Shown piece by piece: positions 23,176 to 34,508 of a stretch of DNA of 64,000 bases (position 1 is the first letter of the stretch; every line of letters begins with the position of its first letter). The stretch spans positions 267,495-331,494 of the forward strand of contig MU128935.1 of the NCBI GenBank assembly GCA_014904985.1, read 5' to 3'. Made by a program: the position numbers and the translations under genes. The stretch is from Hydnum rufescens UP504. Its lineage: Eukaryota; Basidiomycota; Agaricomycetes; Cantharellales; Hydnaceae. The notes below the pieces were generated by a model. It saw only the letters and a list, made by a program, of their open reading frames with translations, searched no databases and was not told the origin of the DNA.

Positions 23176-26100
23176 ATGAGCTTGGGCCATGCAAAGCTGG
23201 AAGTGTTGAGAAAGACTCACCTGTGGGCCTGCCTCTCCCACTTCCTCTCGACGTTCAAGGCTGCGATAAACTTGCCACAGTTCTCCTTAGCGGTGCGTCT
23301 CTCTCTCCCCCTCCCCAGGCCCTTTCTTACCCCTCACTGTGTACCCACTTCTTCCTCGCTGTCTAGGACGTCGAGGAAGACCTTTCTGCTTCTGCGACCA
23401 CTACAGTCCCAAAACTCATCCACCGACTATTGTACATTCTCACCCATGATCGCAAGATAAAGTATGTGTCATCCATGTTTCTGCTGTGCGCCGACGCTCC
23501 TGACGTTTCGCGTGGGTTGGTCGGAATGCAGCACAGAGAATTTCGAGATTTACTTGCGTCGTCAGTTTGCCAAGCGGCATCCGCTTCTTCCAAACCCCCT
23601 TGGTTCTGAAGAAGAACAGGTCCCATGGACTGATCTCGAGATGCTCGCCAAGCTCGACCTCATATTTCACCTATGTGAATGGCAGTTCACCGGTCCAGCT
23701 CGTCTACGGACCATGATGGATGACGAACAAGAACAGACGGATTGGGTGAGTGCTTGATGCGCCGCATAGGATTCAACGGCCCTACTCGGCTTTGCTGAAG
23801 ATCTTGTTCTTCTACGTTAGCGTCTGGCGCCCATTGGGCAGGATGCGAGGCGAAACACGTACTGGTTTATAGGGTCCGATCGTCTTTGGGTTCAACATCC
23901 TAATCCAAACCCTCCTGAGCCGCGTAAAACGCGATCCCGACGTGGAATTAAGAGCAGTCGGATGTCCAAATCTCAACCTACCACCTCTGTTTCCAAATCC
24001 ACCGCCTCCGTCACCAAATCAAAACCCAGCACTACCAGAGGCAAAGCTATCCCTGTACCCAAGAATGAGCCGAATAGGGCTGTTTCCGGTCGCAGAAGGG
24101 GCAGACCACGGAAAGACGCGTCTGCTGCTGCTACCGCTCCTCCTCCCAGTCCACCACCGGGAGCCCCACCTACTACTCGCTCCCGTCCTACTCGTGCTGC
24201 TGCTGTTGCCGCCCTGTCCCATATCCTTCCCAACGTTATCCCTAATGGGCGTGCAACGCGGAGTTCGAAGCGTTCTGCGCCCATAGATTCAGATATGGAG
24301 GACCCAGTCCATGTATCCAGAGAGTCAAATCCAGGCTTGAGTCCATCGCCCAATAAGCGACTTCGTACAACCCGCCGTAGCGTGCGTGCGCGCGCAGATC
24401 TAGAAGACGAATGGCAGGTTGTTCCTGAAGAATGGCTTCGTCCTACCGGTGATGAGCCTGGGGCTCTTGACTACGACCCGAATCACAATTCGGCAAAGGA
24501 GGAAGGCATTGCTCAAGTTGCCTCTTCGTCATCTACGCCCGCACCTAGGAGCAAACTCTTCACCCGGGGGACATCATTGCTGCAGTGTTCGGTGACGATG
24601 ATTCGGAGCTCACCGACCTTAGCGATGAAGACGACAATAATAACGAATCCGTGAAGGAAGAAGATGGCGATGGTGATGATGGTAGTGTTAGCGACGAGGT
24701 TGAAGATGACGACGACGATGAGGACAATGACAAAGAAGAGGAAGAGGAAGACTTCGATGCCGACAGGGAAGTAGCCAATGTCGACGAAGAAACTGCAATT
24801 CGTGAGGCTGCAACTCGATCAGCTGATTGGTTAGAATGGGAAACGGCATGTCGTCACCGTCCTATTGAGAGGCGCTGGTCCTGAACACTTCTAATCAGGT
24901 CTGTGCCACAATCGAAGAATGGGAAAATTTCCCTCAACAGTTCGAAGGCAGCGTTAGTACCAAGGAAAGGGCACTCTTCAAAACTTTAACGCGTATATCA
25001 GCCACTGTCTGCGAAGAATTGCGAGTTTGTATCTTTTCCTTCTCCCGCTCCTCGCTCATCCCTTACCGTGTCTTCAACATGTACTAACTCCTCTCGTTTG
25101 CCGCGTTTATTTTCACGCGCAGGAAGCGGCGCGTCAGCTCCAAATCTCCCTTGCCGTGCACACCCGCAAACGGTCTACACGACTACTCGTCATCGAGCAA
25201 GATCGTGCAGCATTGGAAGCGGAGAAACAACGGCGACAGGAAACTGAAGAATTACATTCCCGCGAGATCCGCCAAATGAAACGGGAGCAGAACAGAGCTC
25301 AGCGCGAGATGGAAAGAGAGAAGAGGGCTAAGGAACGAGAGGATCGATTGAAGCCGAAAGAGGTACTCTTTTTGTTCTCTTTTGACCTATCCCTCATTCA
25401 TACAATTTGTTTCCCTAGGCTGAAGCCGCGACGCCGCACGCTGCTTCTGTGAATGGAAATACCGGCTCAGTCCAAGCCGAGGATATGAATGGTCGCGTCG
25501 ATATTGAAGGTGGGGATGCTCATTCCCTCAATGGCAACGGAAAGCGAGCCGCATCCACTAGCGGCAGTGCATCCCGACCCAGGCGAACGCGCACACCTAG
25601 GCAGAGTGAAGATTGGGAGCTTGATTGTGAGATTTGCCTCAAGAGGGGCATCAATATTGTAGGTGTAGTTGCTGTTAAATGTTTGGTTCTCTCTGTACAA
25701 TTAATCCATCATATTCAGGACGACGGGCGAGAAATTACCTGCTGTGAGAAATGCGGCAGATGGCAGCAGTACGTCCTCACGATGTCTGCCTACGTATTAT
25801 AGTCTAACAATTCATTACGCATAGTGTGGACTGTCATAACCAGGCAGATGCTCAAGCTGGGCGCCCACCAAGGGATTGGAGCACAGTCCATTTCATGTGC
25901 TATAATTGTGCTCGTAATCCAAAGAAACCAACCCGTACCCTTCGTGCATCCAAGGCGACGGGCACTGCATCCACATCCCGTAGCAAAGCACGGGGTCAGC
26001 CCGCAGGCCCACCTACACATCCTGTGCCCCTCCATCTGGGTACCCAATGCACTGGGCAACACGAGAAGGTCACAATCCGCCACCCACGATTCCAAATCCT

Positions 26101-27402
26101 GGTACAGTGCCAGGATATGGACGATCACCGTTGCCCCCACACATCCAACAATATCCATTCCAACGTGGATACCAATACCCAATCCCCGCCCCAAGTGCAC
26201 CGCCTTCATACCTTCCCTACCCTTCCACCGGACCTTCCCCCTACTCACATCCCCAAAGGTCGCCGTACCCTGCAGCCAGCCAGCCCCCACCACCACATTC
26301 TACCGTCTTGCCTGGATCTGGGGTGGCTGGTGGCACGCCTAATTCAAACGGGTATTTGTATGGAACACCGAGCCAGTCCTTCCCGGCTCCTGCTCATGTG
26401 CAACAAGCACTATCCGGTGCGTCCCCAGGTTCGGCATACCCTGGGGTCTCATCCACGGCATCGACCTCATCGTTCACTGGACTCGGCACGCAAGTGGGCG
26501 CTCAGCCTTCGCATGTTCTTGTTCCTAGCGCCCAGCAACAGCACACTACTCAACCGCAGCATTCGCGTCCATCGTGGTCTCCGAATGGATCACCTCCGAC
26601 CAGCGTACCTTCATCTATACCGGTTGCTACCTCGTATTCCAATGCACAGCCAGGCTCTTCAGGGCATACTTATTCCAACGGCCAAAATCAAGGCCGTCAA
26701 GGCCGTCCTGTCGCTCCGGTTGGCTATGCCCCTTCTCCACTGCATCAACAAACAGCTTCACACCAACAGCCACATTACCACCAACCCCAGCTGCGGCATC
26801 AGCACAGCCCCATCCCCTCCACTCCTAACAATATCAGTGGCCTTGGAACTGGCTCTTCCCCTTCCCCTTCCGCATCCAGGTACCAACAAAACTCTAAGCG
26901 TGGCCAGAGTATGCCATCTTGGGATGCTAGTGCTGGCACGAAGGCAACCGCGCCCCATACAAATGGTTATATGTACGAGAGTGGGAACGGGAACGGGAAC
27001 GGGAACGGGGGGGCCATTCCCAATACAGTGCCTAAGGGAATCGCCCAACAAAGTCCAAACTCCCCACAGTCCTATTCTCATTCTCCAATGATGGGACCTC
27101 TACGTGCATCGATTGGGGCCCATCAGCCCCCTGGTGGTGAAGCCTATCCTGCGCCTGTATCTATGCACGTCAGACCTATTCCCGGGTCATCGATACAGTC
27201 TTCACAGTCCCCTGGATCTATGGTCATACCTCTGCAGCCACAACATGGTCGACGGTCTTCAATAGTTTCGGTGCCTCAGAGTCCAATTAGCTCATCAGCC
27301 AATGGACTGCATACGTTGGCCCAGCAGGCCCAAGCGCTCTTGCATGCGCCGACATCATCTAATCCCACCTCAGGATCATCCGGTCACTCGTCATATCTCT
27401 GA
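23176..27402 (+). CDS. DDT/WHIM-like and PHD-finger chromatin protein
   Basis: Probable nuclear chromatin-remodelling factor subunit. N-terminal exons 23176-23292, 23367-23461 and 23532-23745 encode a DDT/WHIM-like helical region (LEVLRKTHLWACLSHFL, VPKLIHRLLYILTHD, FEIYLRRQFAKR, LDLIFHLCEWQFT); the next exon from 23821 begins RLAPIGQDARRNTYWFIG. Then come basic and acidic low-complexity segments, a coiled coil (25123-25362), and a PHD finger split by introns (CEICLKRG ... CCEKCGRWQHVDCH ... FMCYNC, 25630-25915). The last 450 residues are Pro/Gln/Ser-rich. One intron starts with GC (24846). Two joins are uncertain: near 24566-24570 (G5) either one base is missing or a 134-nt intron from the GT in the Thr-Gly pair is used; near 26001-26070 a 74-nt intron with weak ends fits. 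Start taken at the first ATG before the conserved part. Confidence 0.8.
26983..27006 (+). repeat. GGGAAC repeat coding Gly-Asn
   Basis: Four exact GGGAAC units inside the low-complexity tail of the DDT/PHD gene, coding alternating Gly and Asn. Confidence 0.9.
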
Positions 27403-27816
27403 AATAGAAACATAGCCTCAGCCTTCATCACCGCACGACTCCCACACGCCTTGTCCATGTTTTCGGTTTGCATTATTTGGTGGCTTCTTTCATCTGTAGG
27501 GACTAGGGGTGGTATCTTAATTGTATTGTAAATCATCTTGTGCCATAAAGTTCTAATAATTACAGAGACGATGCGATGTCGCCTTCAACAGCACTTAACC
27601 ATGAAACCCTCAGGCGGACCCAACAGGCGACATTTCTCGAAGATGTCCCGGAAATAGGGATCATGGAAACATCTTGGTGAATTTTGGCCCAATATCATCG
27701 AACGCGTTCATGCATTGCGAACGCCTGTGATGTAAATGGGAGGAGGTCGTCGTCTCTGAGGCATGGTCTGCACACGAATTGTACAGCGTTAGCGAAGGCG
27801 CAGCGGTGTGCGGAAT
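27403..27816. other. Convergent intergenic region
   Basis: Lies between the stops of the DDT/PHD gene and APC10; holds both 3' ends. No gene seen. Confidence 0.6.
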
Positions 27817-28539
27817 CTACGGCACGCACTCTCGCACCCCAAGGGCTCGTAACCCTCGCACATGAGTATCTTTCCCATTCAAGTAGTTTGCAGCGATAAC
27901 AATTTGGAGTACGTAGATGCTAAGCGGTTTGCTGAGGAACAAGGTCTCATAAGCAAGCGAAACTCAGGGGTCCCAAATGCAAGTATGGAGATACATACAA
28001 GCCATGGCCGTCCTTCATTCTTTCAGTGCCAGCGTCGAAAGTGATCCAGCCAGTAGGTTTTTCCATCGTCACGGTTTTGACCTCTTGAAGGTCGTATAGT
28101 CCCGTCCCTGCTTTGATCAATAGCTTCACGGGGGTATATGAATCATCTGCTGCAGAATTGAGCATTATGGCTAGTTTCTGAGCAATCCCACATAATAAGG
28201 TCGACAGAAAAAAAAAAAAAAAAAAAAAAGGTCAGCGTTGGACCAAAAACGACTCACTTGAACGGGAACTTTCTTCGCGAACTGAAGCGTAATGTGGTGT
28301 GGTTGCGGACCGTCGCTTCTACGCACAAGAGAGAGAATATCAGGTGCATGAGAGACTCAAGCGAGAGTTGCGACAAAAAGGCCGTACTGCCAGAAAGTTT
28401 CCGGATCGTCATCTCGTAAACAGTTAACGTCAAAGCCAAGTTTGTGAGATGATACAGTCCATGTAGCAAGATGGCCGACGTCGGGGAGATTCGACTTCAA
28501 GACCAGAGGGCCCTGTGAATTTGGACGTACTTCTAGCAT
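27817..28539 (-). CDS. APC10: Anaphase-promoting complex subunit 10 (Apc10/Doc1)
   Basis: Processivity subunit of the APC/C ubiquitin ligase; its DOC domain helps bind substrates. Four exons on the minus strand, 28388-28539, 28258-28318, 27999-28177, 27817-27931, giving 168 residues against about 185 in human. Conserved parts: DVGHLATWTVSSHK, LRDDDPETFWQSDGPQPH, DDSYTPVKLLIKAGTG, EKPTGWITFD, and LQIVIAANYLNGKDTHVRG near the end. The start at 28539 is the nearest ATG; a longer N-terminus is open upstream but not conserved. Intron 2 carries a T21 tract on the coding strand (28209-28229). Confidence 0.93.
28209..28229 (+). repeat. A21 homopolymer in APC10 intron
   Basis: Twenty-one consecutive A on the plus strand, thus T21 in the transcript of APC10 intron 2. 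The exact length is the least reliable part of this region. Confidence 0.85.
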
Positions 28540-28792
28540 CGAGAAAGGATGCACAAATGCAGACACACCAAAAACAGTTGAATCGGAGGCAAACCTCCCG
28601 GCGCTTACGCGCATTGACGCCAAAAAAAATGGATACAGTAGCGATATCATTGCACAACTCGTCTTCTTCAGCGGGAACTTGGATTTTCCGTGTCGATGCC
28701 GGACTTCTCGAGTACGCTCACCGGGTTTGCCACAACAACCAGATTGGATTCGCAGGATAACCCACTATAGAGGATCTATATGTACAATGGGG

Positions 28793-30188
28793 TCACAGAT
28801 TTCGACTTCCGTCCTTCCCAGGATCACTGATTCGGTCAATCCTCTCTATCAATATTGGTTTCCAACCCAGCCACCGCAACCATTCCATCCCTTGTTTATG
28901 GAACATCATAAGCCCAAGGACGACCGGCAAATACCACAGACTATGATGGAAGACCTTGCGCGCGTACTTGTCTGTGCCCTTCTTCCAGTACTGCCATGCG
29001 GCTCGCAAAGCAATGGCGTTTGGGATCAGACTGCTGAGGGCGAACCACCACGTTGTGAGGCCGGAGAGAGGGACGAGGACAGAACATATAGGAACCAACA
29101 ATGCAGCATGTCTTAGAGAGACGAGCGCATTTTTGGATGGGTTCGTGACAGAGAGCATATGATAGCCGGCCTGGGCGTAACAGGCGCGAGATAGATAGGA
29201 GAGCGAATTGAAATGGGGGAATTGCCAGGAGAAAAGTACTGCGAAAAGAGCAAGGACGGAGAGTGGATTGTCGATTGCTTCTAACGGAGGCGGAATCGAG
29301 GATGTGGCATTCAAGAATGAGGGGAGAAACGTTTCGAAGGAGTATGCTGTAGGGAGCAAATGCCCACCCCCGGCGGTCCAGCCCATTAAAGGCGGGATCC
29401 CCCCACTACAGCCCCCACCCATGTATTCCATGAGGTCCGCCGTTTCAACGTCGTGTATACGCCAGCATACAGAACGATGTTGGCTGCACCCAATAGCGCT
29501 GTTGTTGGATTGACGATCGTGTATAGGATAGCAGGCCCGCTGACCCCAGTGATGACCGCAAACGAGAACGCATGCAAAGGCGAGATTACACGTCGCACAA
29601 GAGGCCGAGTGCGAGTGCGTATCATCTGTGCATCAAATGGGGCTTCAAAAAGTTGATTTATAGTATTCGCGGACGCAATGCATAGCATGGTTCCCAGTGC
29701 TGTTGATAATAATACTGGAACGGTGGGGGGATGGGTGACATCGCGACCCCAGCCATGGCCGTTAACGTGACCAAGGACGTCAATCGAGCCTTTGATAGCT
29801 GGACGTATATTCGAAGAGCTTTCCCCGGCGTCAGTTTCGCTATTGGTTTGTACGCCCACAGTGGTAATGGAGGATATTCCACTAGTGGAAGAGGTGTGCT
29901 CAGAGAGGGTGCATCAGGGCTGCTCTGAGGGAGAGTGGGGATAGCATCAGCGGTTTCTCCCCACCATAAACGATTCCTCCTGATATCTGGAGGAATTGTG
30001 GTGACTCCAGTGGCACTAATATTCGGAGAAAAGAACCATGTCGGCGAACGAGAGCCATGCAGCAGTGTGGACACAGATCGCAACGCCACACGACGTGTAA
30101 GAAGGGGCCTGGATCTAGCAGACGATTTCATGCGGGTAGGCGTGCATGAAATCGATCCAGTGCACCACCTGCAGGCGGCTGTAAACAT
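28793..30188 (-). CDS. COX10: Heme A synthesis farnesyltransferase Cox10
   Basis: Mitochondrial inner-membrane protoheme IX farnesyltransferase, first step of heme A synthesis for cytochrome c oxidase. Intronless, about 465 residues once frame is restored. A basic, Ser/Arg-rich mitochondrial presequence is followed by several membrane helices; the prenyl-diphosphate motif NQLFEAPFDAQMIRTRTRPL is complete, as are VVGGIPPLMGW, SWQFPHFNSLSYL and YHMLSVTNPSKNA. Two breaks occur: at G6 29725-29730 and at C6 29399-29404 (plus strand); in each a seventh base would rejoin conserved sequence. With no intron at either point, sequence error or a double-damaged gene are the options. Start at 30188 begins the presequence; an in-frame ATG at 30218 would leave only about 10 bp to the JJJ1 start. 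Confidence 0.9.
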
Positions 30189-30228
30189 TGGTTGAGTCCG
30201 GCGAGTTGCGAGGTCCAATTCTTATGTG

Positions 30229-32451
30229 ATGGGCGCACAAGAATCAAGGCGTCAGCAATCCGGAGGTGTCGATGGCGAGCCCGCTGAGAGTGTTGGCGAT
30301 TATTATGAATTACTTGGTGTGGAAGAGGACGCTACACAAGATGAGATCAAAGTGCGCATACCAATCTTCAAAGCATCCTTAGAATCCGACCACTCTTGCA
30401 GAGAGCATTTCGGAAACTTGCGTTGATCCATCATCCTGACAAGAATGCTGGAGATATAGAGGCTGCCACTGAGCGTTTCGCCGCACTGCAACAGGCATAT
30501 GAAGTATGGAACACATTTCGCTCGTCAACATATTAGTACTGGGCTAACATGACATCGAAGGTCCTAAGTGATGGGCAGGTATGTCATCCCTGGTCTAGGC
30601 AGTCGTGAGGCCTTTGCCTGCCCCTACCGTAACAGAATGGAAGCCATAACTTTGGGCCATTCATAGGAAAGAGCCTGGTACGACTCTCATCGAGGAGATC
30701 TAGTCCCAGAGCCCGATGCTTCAACGGTTTTCGAGGATATTAAACGAGGCTTCGACCCTTCTGACCAACCCCGCCGCCGCCATAATGACCCTGGACTCAC
30801 ACCGAAACACATCTTGCAGTTCTTTAACGCCTCCACTTGGTCATCCATGGATGATGGCCCAAAGGTTATTTTTTTCCAATTCCGTTTCATCATCCCACTT
30901 GACCGGGCATTATAATTACAGAGTTTTTTCACCATATACCGAAATCTCTTCCGGCGACTCGCCTTCGAGGAAAGCCAACATGGATTCGAAGGCGTTCATC
31001 CTGATTTTGGCTTGTCAACCTGGACGTGGGCATCAGAAACGAAGGGCGAGGCTGTTCGTGACTTTTATAATGTTTGGACGTCTTTCGCTACCGCCAAGGA
31101 TTTTTCTTGGAAAGACCAATGGAATATCTCTGAAGCGCCTGACCGGAGAGTACGACGGTACATTATGCACTCAATGATGGATTGCCATGTAATCATAATT
31201 TTGTCCTTCAAGGCTCATGGAGAAGGACAACAAAAAGGCACGGGATGACGGTCGAAAGGAGTACAACGAGACGATTCGCGTATGTATCATCTCATCTTCG
31301 ATTCTGACGCCTCTGATTAAATCATTTGTGTAGTCTCTCGCATATTTCTTACGTAAACGGGATCCCCGGTATAAGGCGCACCTTGTACGACAAAATTCCA
31401 ATCAGTCAACTTTATTTGGCTTGGGTTTTGTTCCAGGCATGAATTCACACGGTGCAGGACTCGCCCCGACAGCTGCAGCTCATGCTCGAAGGCAACAAGC
31501 CGTGGATTCCTATGTCGAACAAGATTGGCAAAAAACCTCGGGGTTAGATGGGATCTATGCCACGGCATCCGATGAATACGGGGATGGTGCCGAATGGGGA
31601 AACAATGGTGAAGGGGTAGAGGAATGGGAGTGCGTAGCTTGTGGCAAAAGCTTCAGAAGCGAGAAAGCATGGGGAAATCACGAGCGGAGCAATAAACACC
31701 TGAAAGAGGTTGAAAAGTACGTGGCCCCGCTTTGCTTAGGACCTGAAGCATAACACCTTCAGATATCTAACGTATCATATAGACTTCGCAGAGCCATGGC
31801 CCGCGAGAATGCGGATCTAGAACTCAATAGCGATAGTGATGAGATCGAGGACGGGATTGACATCTACGAGAATCCAGTCTCCTCGGATATTCATCCGACG
31901 AGTGCCCCCGAGACCACTGAAGCTATTCCAGTTGAAGGTTTGGAACGAGACCTCGCGAATACGAATTTGGACGATGCAATTCCAGACACAGCTGACTCAC
32001 AGCCCCCCACAGTCGGCGGATCCCCACGAATGCCCGAATCTCTCTCTGACGGATACGAAGCGAATGGGAATGATGATGACGAAAACAGTAGATCTCAATT
32101 CTTAGACTCACTGTCCCCTGGCGGAACCGCCCTCCCTCGTCCCCCCAGTGCCTCGAGACCTGCAAGACCCAAGGAAATCTCTAAAAAGGACAAAAGACGA
32201 GCGCGTGAAGCAGCCAAGAAGGCACGAGAAACAGGGGATCCTTCGACAGCCGAGGTGAGTGCCTTTTTCCCTGTTTGACATAGACAATTTACGCAGCAGT
32301 CATCCTGCAGTGTAACACGTGTGGGAAGATATTTCCTAGCCGAACAAAATTATTTGGACACATTAACGAGACAGGGCATGCAGTGGAAAAATCTATCCAA
32401 GGTAAAGGAGATGGAAAGCAACACAGGGCAAAAACAGTTGCAAGAAAGTGA
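30229..32451 (+). CDS. JJJ1: J-protein Jjj1/DNAJC21
   Basis: Cytosolic Hsp70 co-chaperone that, with Rei1, releases Arx1 from late pre-60S ribosomes. Nine exons (30229-30351, 30402-30503, 30561-30578, 30667-30864, 30922-31157, 31213-31279, 31334-31716, 31783-32254, 32311-32451) give 579 residues. The J domain starts [18 protein letters not shown], contains HHPDK, and ends [10 protein letters not shown]. Then [16 protein letters not shown] and [11 protein letters not shown], typical of Jjj1, a U1-type C2H2 finger ([20 protein letters not shown]), an acidic then Lys-rich region, and a second C2H2 finger ([20 protein letters not shown]). Exon 3 is only 18 nt (VLSDGQ). The frame is unbroken. It diverges from COX10. 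Confidence 0.95.
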
Positions 32452-32788
32452 GATAGATAGTATTGGACCCGAAAATGACCCTCTCCCTGGGACAATCCAG
32501 TAATCCATGGATAGAATTAGTAATTGTCAGATGAAAACTTGAGGAAAGCACAAAAATATAGCTGACTCTACATTCACAACTCCAGCTATTGGGAGACCAT
32601 AATTCCTGCCACCAAGGCCTATGTTGGGAGTGGAACAGCAGGTTATGTCTATTGAAAGCCGATCCCAGCCTCCATCAAAGAGGCGGGTCACAACCTGCCA
32701 CAAGAATAGGAAGAATCAAAAAGGGGAGAATATAGTTCTTTGATTCTATCTATTCTTGAGAGCACACAATAATCTTCAAACACGATGA
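32452..32788. other. Convergent intergenic region
   Basis: Between the stops of JJJ1 and NPT1; no open frame of note. Confidence 0.6.
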
Positions 32789-34508
32789 TCAAGAACCTAG
32801 CCCATGTCTCTTTTGAACCTCTCTGATCACATGAGGATCACCCATGTTCTGAGGAGGCAAGCTAAGTTCAAGCATAAAGAAGACCAAAACTATGAAATTG
32901 TACCTTTCCAGCATCATCACTCAACTTCACACAAGGTTGACCATCGATGTTGACCAATTTGATCACAATATTTAGTGGCTTACTCCTTTCACCCGCCTTA
33001 TTGGACCGGAAGTCATTCGTCAAGGATGTGCCAATACCGTATGACGCTGGGGGCCACCACTCAGTCAGACGAAGAACCATACAATTGAACAAATGCGCAC
33101 TTAAAAACCCAAGGTGCTGGACTTGCCGGTGGAGATCTAGCGCAGTCTGGAGATCCAGTCCATCTGAGAAAACGAGCACCTTTGTCGTCCAATCGATGCC
33201 GAGTTTTTCATACACCTCCTTGGCGCGCATGGCGAAAGCGACCGGATCACCGCTGTCCTGCCGAAGGCCCCCCCATCTGCGCGCACGACCCGGATCAGTA
33301 ATGAATTCACTGAAAAACACTTGACTAGTGAAGGTATCTGTGAGGGCAATGAGTCCACTAGACTGTGTTGATGGATAGACATCCTCCCAAAGGGAGAGAG
33401 ACAATGCGTTTGGGCTCTCGTACCCGTGGAGAGCAGCGATCTAAAGGCATGAGAGTCGCTGATAAGCAGCCATTGAATACGACTCCACGATGACGTAGAC
33501 TTGCACCCATGGGCCACTCACTGGAAGGGAAGGAAATCGTGAGGAGAGAACATCATTTCAGACCACCGAAACTCACTGAGCAATAGTTCCAATTGGAGTC
33601 AAATCGTAAAGTCGTGCAAAGTGCACCTATAAAAGACCGATCGATAGGCGGACCATAAGGACGGAACTTGGATATCAAACATTGCTTGTTCCTCTTAGTG
33701 CTCCCGAGACACCCTCCACTCCCGCTAGTTCCTTATTCGCCCGCATGAGGCCCTCTATAACCAGCTTCTGCGCTTCTACGGACCGTCGTCGTCGGGTACC
33801 AAATTCTGATAGCACTATTCCGGCGCGAAAGAATTGAACTCCTTTTTGGTAAGCCGATTCTTTTTGGAAATGCATCAGTCATCCCAGTGATGAAGACATG
33901 CACTTTACGGTCCCACCTTCTTGACCTTCATAACTCCAATCCGTGTCGTCCGTGTGAAAGAAAGCGTTACTGAGCGCAGCCATGAGAAGAATTTCATAGA
34001 GAATAGTGTCTTTCCAAAATCCATGTATATCGATCTCAATCTGACCCAGGTCTGGCTCTGCATCAGATTTTGGCCGAAAGGTTACTGTGACTTGCTCGTT
34101 CGGACGGAAACGAAATGAAGATAGGAAGTCCAAATAAGTGTCGGAGAAATAGGGACACTTATCCCGCAACCACTCGCGCTCCTCAATTGTCAGGGCGAGG
34201 TCCTCAAGTTCTATTCCGGTCTACGATTGAGTTCCAGTGTGGCTATAGCAAAAGGGAGAGGAAAACAGACGTGCGACGGACGATTTGAATAAGTCTAAGC
34301 ATTTCCGACTGAACACAACGTCCTTTGATCTGTTCGTGAACTTGTATCGGACAGACGACCCGGGAAAGTGGGTGAGAACAGCTTGTTGCATAGTAAACTG
34401 GTGCCGGGGCTCGAATAAGCGCGAAGGTGCATCGATGGGATAATGTACCTTGTACAAGTCCATATCCAGCATAGAGGGCACAGAGACCTCTCGTGAAGGC
34501 GGGATCAT
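32789..34508 (-). CDS. NPT1: Nicotinate phosphoribosyltransferase
   Basis: First enzyme of NAD salvage from nicotinic acid: nicotinate plus PRPP to nicotinate mononucleotide. Minus-strand exons include 34449-34508, 34278-34397, 33917-34220, 33681-33859, 33577-33626, then less certain joins to a last short exon ending 32789. Family marks: LDMDLYK joined to FTMQQAVLTHFPGSSV, FWKDTILYEI, LSEFGTRRRRSVEAQ, the substrate loop HEWPMGAS, ALTDTF, GGLRQDSGDPVAFA, VFSDGLD, YGIGTSLTNDFR, KPLNIVIKL, and the C-terminal MGDPHVIREVQKRHGLG. One intron near 34220-34277 has a weak donor. The section near 33420-33530 (between HEWPMGAS and SPNALSLSLWEDVY) was not resolved exactly. Confidence 0.92.

Noticed and set aside
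25826..27091. 421-codon plus-strand open frame overlapping the DDT/PHD tail
   Set aside because: Only its first part (PHD end) is sense; the remainder is an out-of-frame shadow of the Pro/Gln-rich tail read in another frame.
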